Program-made: the position numbers and the translations under genes
Source of the DNA: a virus
Strand: one strand, 5' to 3'
IMG/VR virus record: IMGVR_UViG_3300044695_000652
Location: 1 to 25,968 of that record
DNA: 25,968 bases
Notes under the pieces: model-generated
Told to the model about the DNA's origin: nothing
Database searches by the model: none
The model's input: the letters and a program-made list of their open reading frames with translations, nothing else
Shown: positions 6,726 through 16,029 of the stretch, piece after piece
Layout: every line of letters starts with the position of its first letter
Position numbering within the stretch: the stretch's first letter is position 1

Positions 6726-9700
6726 TGCTGCCTTCTGATCGCTACCTCGCAAGCCTACTGGGTCTGACAGACGAGCAATATCTGTACTTCAAGGCCGAAG
6801 TGGCGCGACACGCTAAGGAGCAGCCGGCTCCGGCTGTAGTTGCAGGCATTGATCCAGTTACGCTATCGATAATTATTACGGTCATCGGTATTGGTTTTCA
6901 GGTTGCAGCAAGCTTCCTGAAGCCAAGCATTCCACAGCAGCAAGGCGGCCGGCCTGCACAGTTGCAGGCACGCAACCGCAGCGATGCACCGATCACCAAT
7001 AACCAGCGCTATACCCCGCGCTACGGATTCGACAGCACGCAAGACATCACCACACTGGGCAGCACCATCCCACTGGTATATGCGCTGCGTGAGGCCATCA
7101 GCGGCACAACTTACGGCGGTGTGCGCGTAAGCACCCCGATGCTCTGGAGCCAGATTTACAGCCTCGGCGGCAGTCAACTGCTGCGTGCGATCTTCATGAT
7201 TGGCGAGGGTCCGATCGGCGGCATTGATGCCAAAAACTTTGCGGCTGGCGGCAACACGCTGGCTAGCTACGACTTCGGCAACAGCACAGCCAACAGTGCC
7301 GGCAGCAGGCTCACCGTTTATGGCCGAGTGGGTAGTGGCTTAACCACACGCATTGCATCCGGTGATCGGATCTTCGGCCGTGCTGCTAACGCCGACGCGG
7401 GCAATGCGCAGAACGTAGGCGGATCTGATGTGTTCATGGTGCGTCGTGGCAGCAGCTGGGCAGCAGACTTCAGCAGTGCCACCAAACCCAATAACCAAAC
7501 AATCTTTGGCGTCTACACGCTCATCGGCAACGACTTTGGGTTCAAGGTCAATCCAGTAATTCGCCCGCGCGTACAAGCGCAGTTGGTGCCTGAAGGCGAC
7601 GACGGCGATGCGCAGGTGAAATGCAAGATCGATGATGTTGCGTGGGCGCAACGTAAGAAAGCACAGACCTACTTCAGCAGCCGCAGCGGATTGGTGAGCG
7701 GCAGCGTCGGCAGCGTCGGCAGCACGATCACCTACAAGCTCTATCCCACCAGCGACAAGGACACGGAGTTCAGCCGTGACCTGCGCACGCTGACCAATAC
7801 GGCAGCATGGAGCGTCAGCAAAGAGCAGATCACAAAAGAAGGTGCTGCTGGTTACAACAAACCAGCAAGTCAAGACAGCCGCGCAAAGTGGGTTTACGAA
7901 TACGACGATGAATCAGTTTCAGATCTAAAAAGCCGACTGAGTGCAACTGTCAACAGCGTAACAATCGACTCCGAAGGCATTGGCACGTTAAACGCAACTT
8001 TTACGTTTGATACAACTGGACTTGGTGTTTACGACGACAGCGATAATATCGACACAGATATTGAAGTATTGAAAGCAAGTAAGTTCCGCGTTACCTTTAC
8101 CAACCCAGCGATCACGGACGATGACGACGAAGCGGTCTGCAAGTACACCGTCAAGATCAGGGTCCGCACAAAAGCAACCCAAAAGATTAAACGAGCAACG
8201 TTAAGCAACGTCAGCCTCAGTACAACCACGGCAGTTGTAGATGGTGTAACTGTTGTGACTAGCGTTAGCGCTAGCGGCGGCGGAGGTGACATTGATATTG
8301 ATGCGGTCAACAATAACCAAACGCCAGTCTTCAGAATTCAAGACGGCACCAGCGTAACTGGCAATGGCACCATCACTGTCACCAAAAACCTAAAGTTTGA
8401 TGCCACGCAAATTCATATCGAAAAGTGCGCTGATGTAGCTGGCACCGTTGCAGGCCGCCAGAAGACATGGGACGACGCGATCATCCCAGGCGAGCTCTAC
8501 AAGGTCGGCTCAGCGCTTGCAATCTGCACCAGCCGCACCGATGACGTGTTTGTCTCAGAAGCCGATATATCTAGCGGCAGCGGCACTGAAATCACTGCGG
8601 TGTTTACGACTGTGCGCACTGGATCAGTCACGCTCAATACGCAAGCCAACATTGAGCGCGATGGCGATGACTACCTAGCGGGCAGTTACGAACTGCGCAA
8701 CGTCGCCACAGCGCCCGATGGCCATATCTTGCGTTGCGCCATCGCAAGCGTTTCAACCACACGCCCATGCCAAGCTGTTGAGTTTGGCATCCGCTCGCGC
8801 ATTGGCATTCGTATCAACGGATTCTGCAATCTCAAGGATTCGATCAGCTTTACCCAAGCCGATGATCGTGCCTGCATTAGCCGCAAAGACGACATCATCG
8901 AGCGCGGCTCCACGCTAAAGGTGGATGTGTTCCAAAGCAACACGATCACAACTACAGAGGAGCGTTACAGCTTTTTCAAGATCGGTTACCGCGAAGCCGG
9001 TAGCGGCGGTGCATTCACGATCTTGAGCAACACTTATGGCATCCGCGGCGCAACACAGCAGAACGTGTTCAACTACGTGCAGTTGAACATGCCATCGTTG
9101 AAGCAGTGGGAGTTCAACATTGAACCGCTATCTGGTTTTGAGGTGCGCGCGGGCACTGGCATTAATACCCTCTACGTCCTAGATGCACGACTGAGCACCC
9201 GGCAGGTAGTGACTGATGGTTCGGTCACCGTTGCCTTCAATGGGGAATCAGTTCCTCGTACAGCCGAGCAATTTGCCATTGCCGCAGTCCGTGGAGAAGG
9301 TAAAGGTATCCCTGAACTGGATCCAAGCAATTACGGCAGCGCAGCAGATCGCAGTTACCTCGACACATGGGGCAAGCTTGCGGAAGCCTTCGTCTACGAA
9401 GAGGCCCAAAGCAGCGCCGGCAGTGGACCTGAACACGAAGTGGTGTACATCAACGAGATCGTTCCGAATGCCACGGCGCCGGTCTATGACGACCTCGCCC
9501 TAGTCGGCATCAACGTGATGAGTTCGGTTGAGTGGCAGCAGTTTGGGCAGTTCAGTTGCTATGTGACCGGCGGCAAAACGTGCCGGCGCCTGCGGAACAG
9601 CCTTGCGGTTGGCGCCACGCACCTATTCCCTGATGTGCTGCTGGATCTGATGACCAATGCCACCTATGGCGCTGGTGATCTGATCACCGATGAGATGATC

Positions 9701-10621
9701 GATCTTGATGCCTTTGAGACAGCAGCGGATTGGTGCTACGACCGCAAATACTTCTTCGATGGCGTGCAAGCCGATCGCGTCAACCTGCGCCAGTGGGCAG
9801 CAGACACTGCAGCCGCGCATCTACTGGTGTTTGGCGAGAGCGACGGTAAGTTCTATTTGCGTCCGGCCCTGCAATTCACGGCAGTGCCGATCAAGGGTCT
9901 GTTCACGGCCGGCAATATCGTTGAGGGCAGCTTCAAGTTGCAATACCTGGAGCCCGAGGAACGCGAGCCAATCCAGGTCAGCGTGCGCTACCGCGAAGAG
10001 CGTGCCAGTACTGATCTAACCAATCCCGGCATTTTCCCCACTGAGCGCGAGGTGCTGGTGCGTGAGGCGATCGGCACCGCAACCGATCCAGTTGAGTCGC
10101 TCGATCTCAGCGATTACGTCACCAGCCGCGCGCACGCGATTGATGCCGCCAAGTTCATCATCCGTATGCGCCGCATTCCGACGCACGCAATCAGCTTCCG
10201 CACAACTCATGAAGGCGCACTAGCCAAGCTTGGGCCTAGTGACTACATCCGCGTGGCAATGGATGAGACGCAATACGACGAATTCAACAATGGCGTCGTC
10301 ACGGCCGATGGCGCGCTAGTCAGCACCAAGCCTCTGGCCGATGGCGCCTACAACGTGATCGCATGGGATGGCACAGAAGGCACGCCGCCAGCCGATGCAA
10401 CGTTGACCGTAAGCGGCGGCGGCACGGTAGCCACTCCGGTTGGCGTGGTGTTTACCGTCAAGTTGCCCAGCACGCAGGTGCGTACCTACCAGATCGAACG
10501 GATTACGCCAGATGAGGAAGGCACGTTTAACATTGAGGCAGTTCACATGCCAACCAACGCCTCGGGTGTTTTGGAGCTGGCAAACGGCTTTGATACTGCC
10601 GGCAACTGGGTGATTGAGTGA
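6725..10621 (+). CDS. Central tail hub / host specificity protein (J/TipJ-like, 1298 aa)
   Basis: I chose the ATG at 6725, which overlaps the upstream stop (TGATG); the in-frame ATG at 6674 would lie deep inside the peptidase gene. Residues about 42-65 (IDPVTLSIIITVIGIGFQVA and on) form a hydrophobic helix like that of lambda I/J N-termini. Residues about 110-165 carry the hub signature TTLGSTIPLVYALREAISGT followed by YGGVRV. The middle (about 320-830) is a series of beta-rich insertions with many Ser/Gly/Thr. From about residue 920 the DLALVGINVMSSVEWQQFG region and LFPDVLLDLMTNATYGAGDL match the conserved hub core. The protein caps the tail and holds fibres. A nine-base repeat encoding SGSVGSVGS lies at 7700-7723. 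Confidence 0.9.
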   Translation: MLPSDRYLASLLGLTDEQYLYFKAEVARHAKEQPAPAVVAGIDPVTLSIIITVIGIGFQVAASFLKPSIPQQQGGRPAQLQARNRSDAPITNNQRYTPRYGFDSTQDITTLGSTIPLVYALREAISGTTYGGVRVSTPMLWSQIYSLGGSQLLRAIFMIGEGPIGGIDAKNFAAGGNTLASYDFGNSTANSAGSRLTVYGRVGSGLTTRIASGDRIFGRAANADAGNAQNVGGSDVFMVRRGSSWAADFSSATKPNNQTIFGVYTLIGNDFGFKVNPVIRPRVQAQLVPEGDDGDAQVKCKIDDVAWAQRKKAQTYFSSRSGLVSGSVGSVGSTITYKLYPTSDKDTEFSRDLRTLTNTAAWSVSKEQITKEGAAGYNKPASQDSRAKWVYEYDDESVSDLKSRLSATVNSVTIDSEGIGTLNATFTFDTTGLGVYDDSDNIDTDIEVLKASKFRVTFTNPAITDDDDEAVCKYTVKIRVRTKATQKIKRATLSNVSLSTTTAVVDGVTVVTSVSASGGGGDIDIDAVNNNQTPVFRIQDGTSVTGNGTITVTKNLKFDATQIHIEKCADVAGTVAGRQKTWDDAIIPGELYKVGSALAICTSRTDDVFVSEADISSGSGTEITAVFTTVRTGSVTLNTQANIERDGDDYLAGSYELRNVATAPDGHILRCAIASVSTTRPCQAVEFGIRSRIGIRINGFCNLKDSISFTQADDRACISRKDDIIERGSTLKVDVFQSNTITTTEERYSFFKIGYREAGSGGAFTILSNTYGIRGATQQNVFNYVQLNMPSLKQWEFNIEPLSGFEVRAGTGINTLYVLDARLSTRQVVTDGSVTVAFNGESVPRTAEQFAIAAVRGEGKGIPELDPSNYGSAADRSYLDTWGKLAEAFVYEEAQSSAGSGPEHEVVYINEIVPNATAPVYDDLALVGINVMSSVEWQQFGQFSCYVTGGKTCRRLRNSLAVGATHLFPDVLLDLMTNATYGAGDLITDEMIDLDAFETAADWCYDRKYFFDGVQADRVNLRQWAADTAAAHLLVFGESDGKFYLRPALQFTAVPIKGLFTAGNIVEGSFKLQYLEPEEREPIQVSVRYREERASTDLTNPGIFPTEREVLVREAIGTATDPVESLDLSDYVTSRAHAIDAAKFIIRMRRIPTHAISFRTTHEGALAKLGPSDYIRVAMDETQYDEFNNGVVTADGALVSTKPLADGAYNVIAWDGTEGTPPADATLTVSGGGTVATPVGVVFTVKLPSTQVRTYQIERITPDEEGTFNIEAVHMPTNASGVLELANGFDTAGNWVIE

Positions 10622-11025
10622 TGGCTGTCGCATTTCCAAGCATCACGCCAACCAGCCGCAGCTTTACGGCACCGCGATGGCCGACAAGCGGCATCACGTC
10701 ACAATCTGGCGTCACAACGCGCCGGCTATGGGGCAGCCGCCCATCGCAAGCGCAACTCAGCCTTGGTTTTGACAACATCACCGACGACAATGCGGCCGCT
10801 ATTGCGCAGGCATACAACTCAGCCAAAGGTGCCACAACTGATCTGACGCTGCCCGCGGCATTGTTTAGCGGCGCATCCTCTACGTTGACAACATGGCTTG
10901 ACGGCAGCGCCACCGGCGCAGGGCTGAAGTGGTTTTTTGCTGAAGAGCCGCCAAGCATCGAAAGCTCCGGCAGTCCTGGGCGCAGTAATGTGCGTGTGGC
11001 GCTGGTAGCTGAGCTTAGACTGTAG
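10621..11025 (+). CDS. Minor tail protein (M-like), 134 aa
   Basis: The ATG at 10621 overlaps the hub stop codon (TGATG). The protein opens with FPSITPTSRSFTAPRWPT and contains LWGSRPSQAQLSLGFDNITD, DDNAAAIAQAYNSAKGATTD and LTLPAALF, a pattern of a strand pair followed by a helix and 'kG-x-x-x-x-f-x-lP' that resembles small M-type tail proteins. It ends with RVALVAELRL. Its place directly behind the hub and before two tail-tube-like genes points to a tail-tip or fibre attachment role. No enzymatic motif is present. Function is inferred from gene order and weak pattern. Confidence 0.6.
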   Translation: MAVAFPSITPTSRSFTAPRWPTSGITSQSGVTTRRLWGSRPSQAQLSLGFDNITDDNAAAIAQAYNSAKGATTDLTLPAALFSGASSTLTTWLDGSATGAGLKWFFAEEPPSIESSGSPGRSNVRVALVAELRL

Positions 11026-11027
11026 TC

Positions 11028-11405
11028 ATGGCATACACAGGCGCTAACGGCAGTTTCACCATTAACGGGTACACCGGAGTGGTGCGTAACGCCACGGTGG
11101 ACATCTCGCGTGATGCGCTTGAGACCACGAACCTTGGTGATTACAGTCGCACATATACGCCTGGCCTGATTGGAGCAACAGGTAATGCGACGTTCATCTA
11201 TGAAGCCGAAATCAAAAGCAATTTGATTGCAAATGTGTTGAACACCGCTAGCTCGCGTGAGACGCCGATTGCAGTGACACTAACTGTTGGCACAGGGCAA
11301 ACACTGGCCGGCAGCGTGTTCATCACGCAAGTCGGCACGTCCGTCTCCGTCGGCGACGTGACCAGCACCAATGTGGCATTCCAGTTCACTGGTGCGCCTA
11401 GCTAG
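11028..11405 (+). CDS. Short tail-tube-like protein (125 aa)
   Basis: Two bases separate this gene from the preceding stop. The 125-residue product is nearly all beta: GSFTINGYTGVVRNATVDIS, RDALETTNLGDYSRTYTPGL, then IGATGNATFIYEAE and a closing VSVGDVTSTNVAFQFTGAPS strand pair. The core 'E-TT-x-LGD-x-x-x-x-x-x-PG-x-x-G-x-x-x-x-x-(F/Y)' is shared with the major tail tube protein and with the following gene. It is about the size of a minimal tail tube domain. It could cap or extend the tail distal end, or be a second tube or fibre-adaptor ring. The tube-like fold is inference from pattern. Confidence 0.65.
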   Translation: MAYTGANGSFTINGYTGVVRNATVDISRDALETTNLGDYSRTYTPGLIGATGNATFIYEAEIKSNLIANVLNTASSRETPIAVTLTVGTGQTLAGSVFITQVGTSVSVGDVTSTNVAFQFTGAPS

Positions 11406-11407
11406 CC

Positions 11408-12547
11408 ATGGCAGTTCTTGGCACTAACGGCAAAATCGTTTTAAGCCGCTCGGCGCCAGCGCCAGTCGCGGTGAACGTTACTGCGCTGAACCAAGACAAA
11501 AACATCATCTCGTTGACAACGACAGGATTCCGCAGCGGCGATCTTGTCGAGGTTTCAAGCACAAATAATTGGCCAAACGCAAATCTGTACAGCGATCCGC
11601 TGATTCCAAGCTACGCCAATATCTTTGATTACCAAGACTATGCCGAAATGGTCGGTTACGGCACGGCATACCCTGCCGGACTGTTGCGCCCATTTCGCTG
11701 GTTATCGACTGAAAATAACGATGTACTGACAACAGAAGACGGCAATGTGTTTGCCGTGCAGTCGGACGCAGATATCACTCCGTACCGCAATCGGCTGTAC
11801 GTACACGTTGATGCGCTAAATCGACTGTCGTTTTATCGCACGCGAGCAGCGGCGCTGGCTGGCGTTAATGACGTGACGCGAGAAGACATTGATCAATCCG
11901 ATTTTGCATTAGATCCTTCTGGCCAGATTGAATTGCGCCTTGTCAACGAATGGAAGCTAGAGGCTTGCCTGCAAAGCTGGAGCCTTAACCTCAACGCCAG
12001 CGAAATTGACACCACCGGATTGGGTGATCAATTCTTTGATGGCGTTAAGTCGCTGGTGCAAGGCGGCGGTACGTTTGATTTCTTTATTGAGCGCGAGGAA
12101 CGCGACACTCGCAACACCGCAATTATCAGTCGCAGCGAATACGCCAATGCCTATGTGTTTTTTGGCGTTGAAGAAAACATTACTTACAACAATGCTGCAG
12201 TGAGTGGCAGCAGCGCTGGAACAACTGCCTACAACAACGCAGCGGTAACGCCGGCTCCTGCCGCCTTCACCCTTGATGCAACTGCATTGGCCACGCTTGG
12301 CACAAGCAACATGCTGCGCTTGCTGCTGAACACTAACGAGCAGGCGGAGGCTGAGGCTGAGTTTTGGATGATTGACGGAGATGCGCAAGACCGCACTAGC
12401 TATACCGGAATGCTGCTGCCTGGCGACCTGTACTACAAAGCGCAAATTATGCTGACGAGTAGCGCTGTCAGTGTTCGCGCCACGGATGTGATTACTGGAT
12501 CAGCCAACTTTGTGACCGTGCGCGAGGTGCAGTTGCGCGAAGGCTAG
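11408..12547 (+). CDS. Long tail-tube paralogue with inserted domain (379 aa)
   Basis: This 379-residue protein repeats the plan of the major tail tube gene at larger size. Its N-terminus has IISLTTTGFRSGDLVEVSST, comparable to VITVQPYLNFKAGDPVKFRV in the tube protein, and RNRLYVHVDALNRLSFYRTR, comparable to the TTYYVLSYTAATGALTV hairpin. The core LQSWSLNLNASEIDTTGLGD with GGGTFDFFIEREE matches QSWSFEISRAEIDVTTIGQ and GTATIYV. An extra Ala/Asn/Thr-rich linker lies at residues about 258-295. It lies two bases after the small tube-like gene, suggesting co-translation. A tail-tip or fibre-adaptor role is inferred. Confidence 0.65.
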   Translation: MAVLGTNGKIVLSRSAPAPVAVNVTALNQDKNIISLTTTGFRSGDLVEVSSTNNWPNANLYSDPLIPSYANIFDYQDYAEMVGYGTAYPAGLLRPFRWLSTENNDVLTTEDGNVFAVQSDADITPYRNRLYVHVDALNRLSFYRTRAAALAGVNDVTREDIDQSDFALDPSGQIELRLVNEWKLEACLQSWSLNLNASEIDTTGLGDQFFDGVKSLVQGGGTFDFFIEREERDTRNTAIISRSEYANAYVFFGVEENITYNNAAVSGSSAGTTAYNNAAVTPAPAAFTLDATALATLGTSNMLRLLLNTNEQAEAEAEFWMIDGDAQDRTSYTGMLLPGDLYYKAQIMLTSSAVSVRATDVITGSANFVTVREVQLREG

Positions 12548-12573
12548 ACTGCTACCCATAAGGCACTGTTGCC

Positions 12574-14058
12574 ATGACCTACAAGATTACCCACAAGAAC
12601 AGCACCGTATCCGGCACTCCACCTACGGCGGGTGATATTGATGTTGGCGAGATTGCAATCAATGCGGCGGACGCTGAGATTTACACGAAGGACGCGAACG
12701 GCAATATCCGCAAGTTCCAAAATACAGCCACTGGCACTGCAGCAGGCGTGCAATTTACGCAATCCGGCACTGGTGCTGTGCAGCGCACCGTTGAATCAAA
12801 GCTGCAAGATGTGGTAAGTGTGTTGGATTTTATTCCGCAAAGTGAGCACGCTGCCATTAAGGCTGGAACATCAATTACTGACGTTACAACTTATGTGCAG
12901 TCAGCGCTTGACAGCGGCGCAAAATCTATAAAAATTCCTGAAGGCACATACGTCACAACTGGCGTTGAAATCAAATCAACTTCTGTAGTTGAAGAAGTTA
13001 TAGGCCAAGGGATGCCAACTCTTAAGCTGACGGCGGGCACTTCTAGAGTTGCATTACTTGTCAACAAGTCGTTAGTGAGGGTTGAAAACCTCATCCTGCA
13101 GTCTACTGGCACTAACTCTGACGGCTACAACACCGTTGGGTTGAAAATGCCAAGTCGTGCATACACTATTTTCAGGAACATCAGGGCTTACAATTTTTCT
13201 TTGCGCGGCTTACAGATTATCCAGTGTGTTTATGCAACATTTGAGAACATCACAGTCCAAGGGTGTACGTATGGAATCAGTTTTGAACGCGATCCAAGTA
13301 ATAACGTGCAATGTACTGCCTACACGCTAACGAATGCATATATCACAGGCTGCACTAGAGGAATTTCGCAAAATGGGTCAGTCAATCCCATTTATACGCA
13401 GTGCCTCATGGAATACTGCGGCGATGCAGTGGCTTCCGAAGGCGCATTTCATGCTGCAGGTGGTGGTGGTGTTTTAATTAACTGCTACTGGGAAGCAAAT
13501 TACCGCAACGTTTATGCGTCTGATGCGGGGCTAGAGTTTGTTGGTAAATATCAGCTAACGGCTACCGCACCGGATATTGTTTCGTATGCTGCAGCAGCGT
13601 TTGATTTGCGAGGGACGACTGACCTTGGTTCTAACAAAATAAAAACAAGATTTTTAGCCCCTGATGATTTTAGTGGTTACGATCTTCAGTTTGGAACAAA
13701 CCTAATAGCACCTCTTGCTGGAGGCAGTGTTAAGTTCGGCGACACCACTACGGAGACGTTGACGGGGACCGCCGTTGCTAACACTTGGACAACCGTGAAG
13801 GCAATACCAGCAACTGAAATGACTGGGACTACTCAACAAAAAGCCGCTTATTTTTATACCATATATACAGGTTACTCTGATTTGGGAACTGGGTTTGATT
13901 GTGGCACAATCTTCAATGATACTCTTAGAAGTTTTACTGGTACAACGCCATCCTGGCTACGTCTTAATTCTCAAAACATTCAAGTAAATCTTGCAAGCAG
14001 CTCTTACGGACTACTCTACAAGTTAGTCCTTCACCGTATCTTTCCGGGGACCGTCTGA
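12574..14058 (+). CDS. Tailspike with parallel beta-helix (pectate-lyase-like), 494 aa
   Basis: The N-terminus (about residues 1-85) is an attachment arm with YKITHKNSTVSGTPPTAGDI followed by DVGEIAINAADAEIYTKDAN and GTGAVQRTVESKLQDVVSVL, the last matching the 'QR-TV-x-x-KL-x-x-xVSVxDF' joint that precedes beta-helix tailspikes. From about residue 100 the sequence shows beta-helix rungs: IKIPEGTYVTTGVEIKST, LVRVENLILQSTGTNSDGYN, TIFRNIRAYNFSLRGLQIIQ, YATFENITVQGCTYGISFER. A C-terminal beta domain (about 390-494) probably trimerises. Such spikes bind or cut surface polysaccharide. From about 12830 on, the DNA is clearly more AT-rich than the upstream genes, pointing to an exchanged receptor-binding part. 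Confidence 0.85.
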   Translation: MTYKITHKNSTVSGTPPTAGDIDVGEIAINAADAEIYTKDANGNIRKFQNTATGTAAGVQFTQSGTGAVQRTVESKLQDVVSVLDFIPQSEHAAIKAGTSITDVTTYVQSALDSGAKSIKIPEGTYVTTGVEIKSTSVVEEVIGQGMPTLKLTAGTSRVALLVNKSLVRVENLILQSTGTNSDGYNTVGLKMPSRAYTIFRNIRAYNFSLRGLQIIQCVYATFENITVQGCTYGISFERDPSNNVQCTAYTLTNAYITGCTRGISQNGSVNPIYTQCLMEYCGDAVASEGAFHAAGGGGVLINCYWEANYRNVYASDAGLEFVGKYQLTATAPDIVSYAAAAFDLRGTTDLGSNKIKTRFLAPDDFSGYDLQFGTNLIAPLAGGSVKFGDTTTETLTGTAVANTWTTVKAIPATEMTGTTQQKAAYFYTIYTGYSDLGTGFDCGTIFNDTLRSFTGTTPSWLRLNSQNIQVNLASSSYGLLYKLVLHRIFPGTV

Positions 14059-14060
14059 CC

Positions 14061-14315
14061 ATGGCTATTCAAACTTCAATCAAGACCGAATTTGGCTTGG
14101 ATCTTCCAGCCGCTTACATCCGAATTGGTTCAACAGCTACCTCAGGCAAGGAAGTTCTAATCTTTTCTACCAACATACACGCAGATAAAAATTATCCAGC
14201 AATTTCGCAACGTCAGTATGTATGCCCACTTGATCTTGATGGACCTAATCACATTAAGCAGGCATATCTCTACCTTAAGACCCTCCCTGAATTTGCAAAC
14301 GCTATCGATTGCTAA
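14061..14315 (+). CDS. Small hypothetical protein (84 aa) after tailspike
   Basis: The start (ACCATGG) lies two bases after the tailspike stop. The 84 residues contain AYIRIGSTATSGKEVLIFST, an aromatic-basic stretch (ADKNYPAISQRQYVCPLDLD) and a final helix (HIKQAYLYLKTLPEFANAID). Small proteins of this size that begin 'MAIQTSIKTEFGLDLPAAYIR' occur next to fibre genes in phages. A fibre-associated structural part or assembly factor is possible, but nothing here shows it. No transmembrane helix or signal peptide is visible. Confidence 0.7.
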   Translation: MAIQTSIKTEFGLDLPAAYIRIGSTATSGKEVLIFSTNIHADKNYPAISQRQYVCPLDLDGPNHIKQAYLYLKTLPEFANAIDC

Positions 14316-14317
14316 TC

Positions 14318-14389
14318 ATGATTACCATCCTTGGCGTCAAAATGTCCTATGAGGCATTGGTAAGCTTGACTAAGCTGTATTTACGTTGA
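14318..14389 (+). CDS. Possible very small ORF (23 aa)
   Basis: An ATG two bases after the preceding stop opens a 23-codon frame ending at TGA 14387-14389, nine bases before the fibre gene. The peptide MITILGVKMSYEALVSLTKL ends in YLR and could form one amphipathic helix after a short strand, like other tiny phage accessory peptides. It fills the gap between two fibre-module genes. Too short for a firm call; it may be untranslated spacer. Confidence 0.35.
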   Translation: MITILGVKMSYEALVSLTKLYLR

Positions 14390-14398
14390 CGCTGACAA

Positions 14399-16015
14399 AT
14401 GGCCAACATTAAAATCTCAGAGCTGACCGCTCTGACGCCTCCTGCCGCATCTGATGAGCTGCCAGTGGTTGATGTCAGCGCCACTAGCACCAAAAAGACC
14501 ACGGTCGGAGAAGTAGTCGGCATTATCAACGGCGATGTAGAGGTCGCCAATGACGGCACTGCAACCATCAGCGAGTTACCTGTTAGCAAACTGCAGGATG
14601 GTGCAGCGCGTCAACTGCTGCAAACCGATGCAGCCGGCACTGGTGTTGAGTGGACTAGCAACATTGATGTGCCCGGCACTCTTGATGTAACCGGTGCCGC
14701 CACGCTCGATTCAACGCTGACCGTACCGCTGGGCAGTGCCGCAGCACCAACGCTGCGCTTCACCGGCGACCCCAACACCGGACTGTGGAGCCCCTCAGCT
14801 GATGCCATTGCCGTATCAACGGGCGGCAGCGAGCGCCTGCGCCTGGATTCCAGTGGCCGCTTAGGGCTGGGGACTAGTAGCCCCAACTATCAACTACATG
14901 TCACCACAGATTTTGCAGTTGGAGCAAGTGGCTTAAACCAACAGCTCACATTCAGCAACGACACAATCCAATCGTTACTCCTTGGTACTGGTTACACCCC
15001 GTTAAAGCTCAACCCCTTGGGAGGCAACGTAGGGATTGGCACTGGTACGTCTACGCCAGGTGGAACATTAGAGGTAAAAGCTGCCACTAGTGTGGCACCA
15101 TTTGTGGCGAGTGGACCGAGCAGTGAATTTGCCCGCATCGACAGCTCCGGCAGGTTGTTAGTTGGCACGTCTTCTGGGCAAGGTAATTCTCTACTGCAAG
15201 TTCAAGGAGACGCATCTTCTGCATCCGCCGAGGGCGTACTTTATTTGCGCAGAGGGCTAGCAACAGCAGCAATCGGTGCAAACGTTGGTTCTGATTTAGG
15301 TCGGATTCAGTTTGGTGCAAATGATGGAACTGTTGCCGCTAATATCCGTTGCATTTCTGATGGAACATGGAGCAGCACAAGTGACACCCCAGGCGCTTTA
15401 ACGTTCTCCACTACCGCCGACGGAGCGAGCAGCCCGACGGAGCGGATGAAAATCCAGGCCAACGGCCAAGTTCTGCTCAACCGTACAACTTCGGCCACTG
15501 GTTCCATCCTGGAAGTAGACGCCAGCTCAAACGTCGCTCAATTTCATCACACCGGCTCAGGCGACACGATAGGCATTTACATGCGGCATGGCCGAGGGCT
15601 TTCCGGCTTTAGCGGCAAAATGATCACGTTTAGAAGAAATGACGACACAGAAGTCGGAAGCGTTATTATTGATGCTAGTTCGGTTGCTTACAACACATCC
15701 TCCGACTACCGCCTAAAGGAAAATGTCGTCCCTCTGATTGGCGCTGCAGATAGGGTTAATCAGCTCCAGGTACATCGCTTCAACTTCATCGCTGATCCCG
15801 ACAAGACGGTTGACGGCTTCATTGCACACGAAGCCCAGGCCGTTGTTCCTGAGTGCGTGACAGGCGAAAAGGATGCCGTCGATGAAGAAGGTAATCCTGT
15901 CTACCAAGGCATCGACCAGTCCAAGCTGGTTCCCCTGCTAACGGCTGCGCTTCAGGAAGCCATCGGTCGCATCGAAACCCTGGAAGCTGAAGTAGCAGCT
16001 CTCAAAGCCTCGTAG
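14399..16015 (+). CDS. Long tail fibre with C-terminal S74 intramolecular chaperone (538 aa)
   Basis: The N-terminal part (NIKISELTALTPPAASDELP, then VVDVSATSTKKTTVGEVVGI) is a typical virion-attachment arm. The shaft holds repeated beta units such as STGGSERLRLDSSGRLGLGT and later RIDSSGRLLVGTSS. About residues 430-538 form a Peptidase_S74 endosialidase-type chaperone: SSDYRLKENVVPLIGAADRV, RFNFIADPDKTVDGFIAHEA and a C-terminal coiled coil (ALQEAIGRIETLEAEVAALK). In this family the chaperone folds the trimer and then cuts itself off before the Ser of the S-D-x-R motif. Together with the beta-helix protein upstream it gives the phage two adhesins. The stop is followed by a zinc-ribbon-like small ORF. 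Confidence 0.9.
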   Translation: MANIKISELTALTPPAASDELPVVDVSATSTKKTTVGEVVGIINGDVEVANDGTATISELPVSKLQDGAARQLLQTDAAGTGVEWTSNIDVPGTLDVTGAATLDSTLTVPLGSAAAPTLRFTGDPNTGLWSPSADAIAVSTGGSERLRLDSSGRLGLGTSSPNYQLHVTTDFAVGASGLNQQLTFSNDTIQSLLLGTGYTPLKLNPLGGNVGIGTGTSTPGGTLEVKAATSVAPFVASGPSSEFARIDSSGRLLVGTSSGQGNSLLQVQGDASSASAEGVLYLRRGLATAAIGANVGSDLGRIQFGANDGTVAANIRCISDGTWSSTSDTPGALTFSTTADGASSPTERMKIQANGQVLLNRTTSATGSILEVDASSNVAQFHHTGSGDTIGIYMRHGRGLSGFSGKMITFRRNDDTEVGSVIIDASSVAYNTSSDYRLKENVVPLIGAADRVNQLQVHRFNFIADPDKTVDGFIAHEAQAVVPECVTGEKDAVDEEGNPVYQGIDQSKLVPLLTAALQEAIGRIETLEAEVAALKAS

Positions 16016-16029
16016 ACCTACTCACTGCG

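Noticed and set aside
7700-7723. Nine-base tandem repeat GGCAGCGTC
   Set aside because: Just over two copies, in frame, encoding a Ser-Gly-Val linker of the hub; ordinary slippage in a loop.
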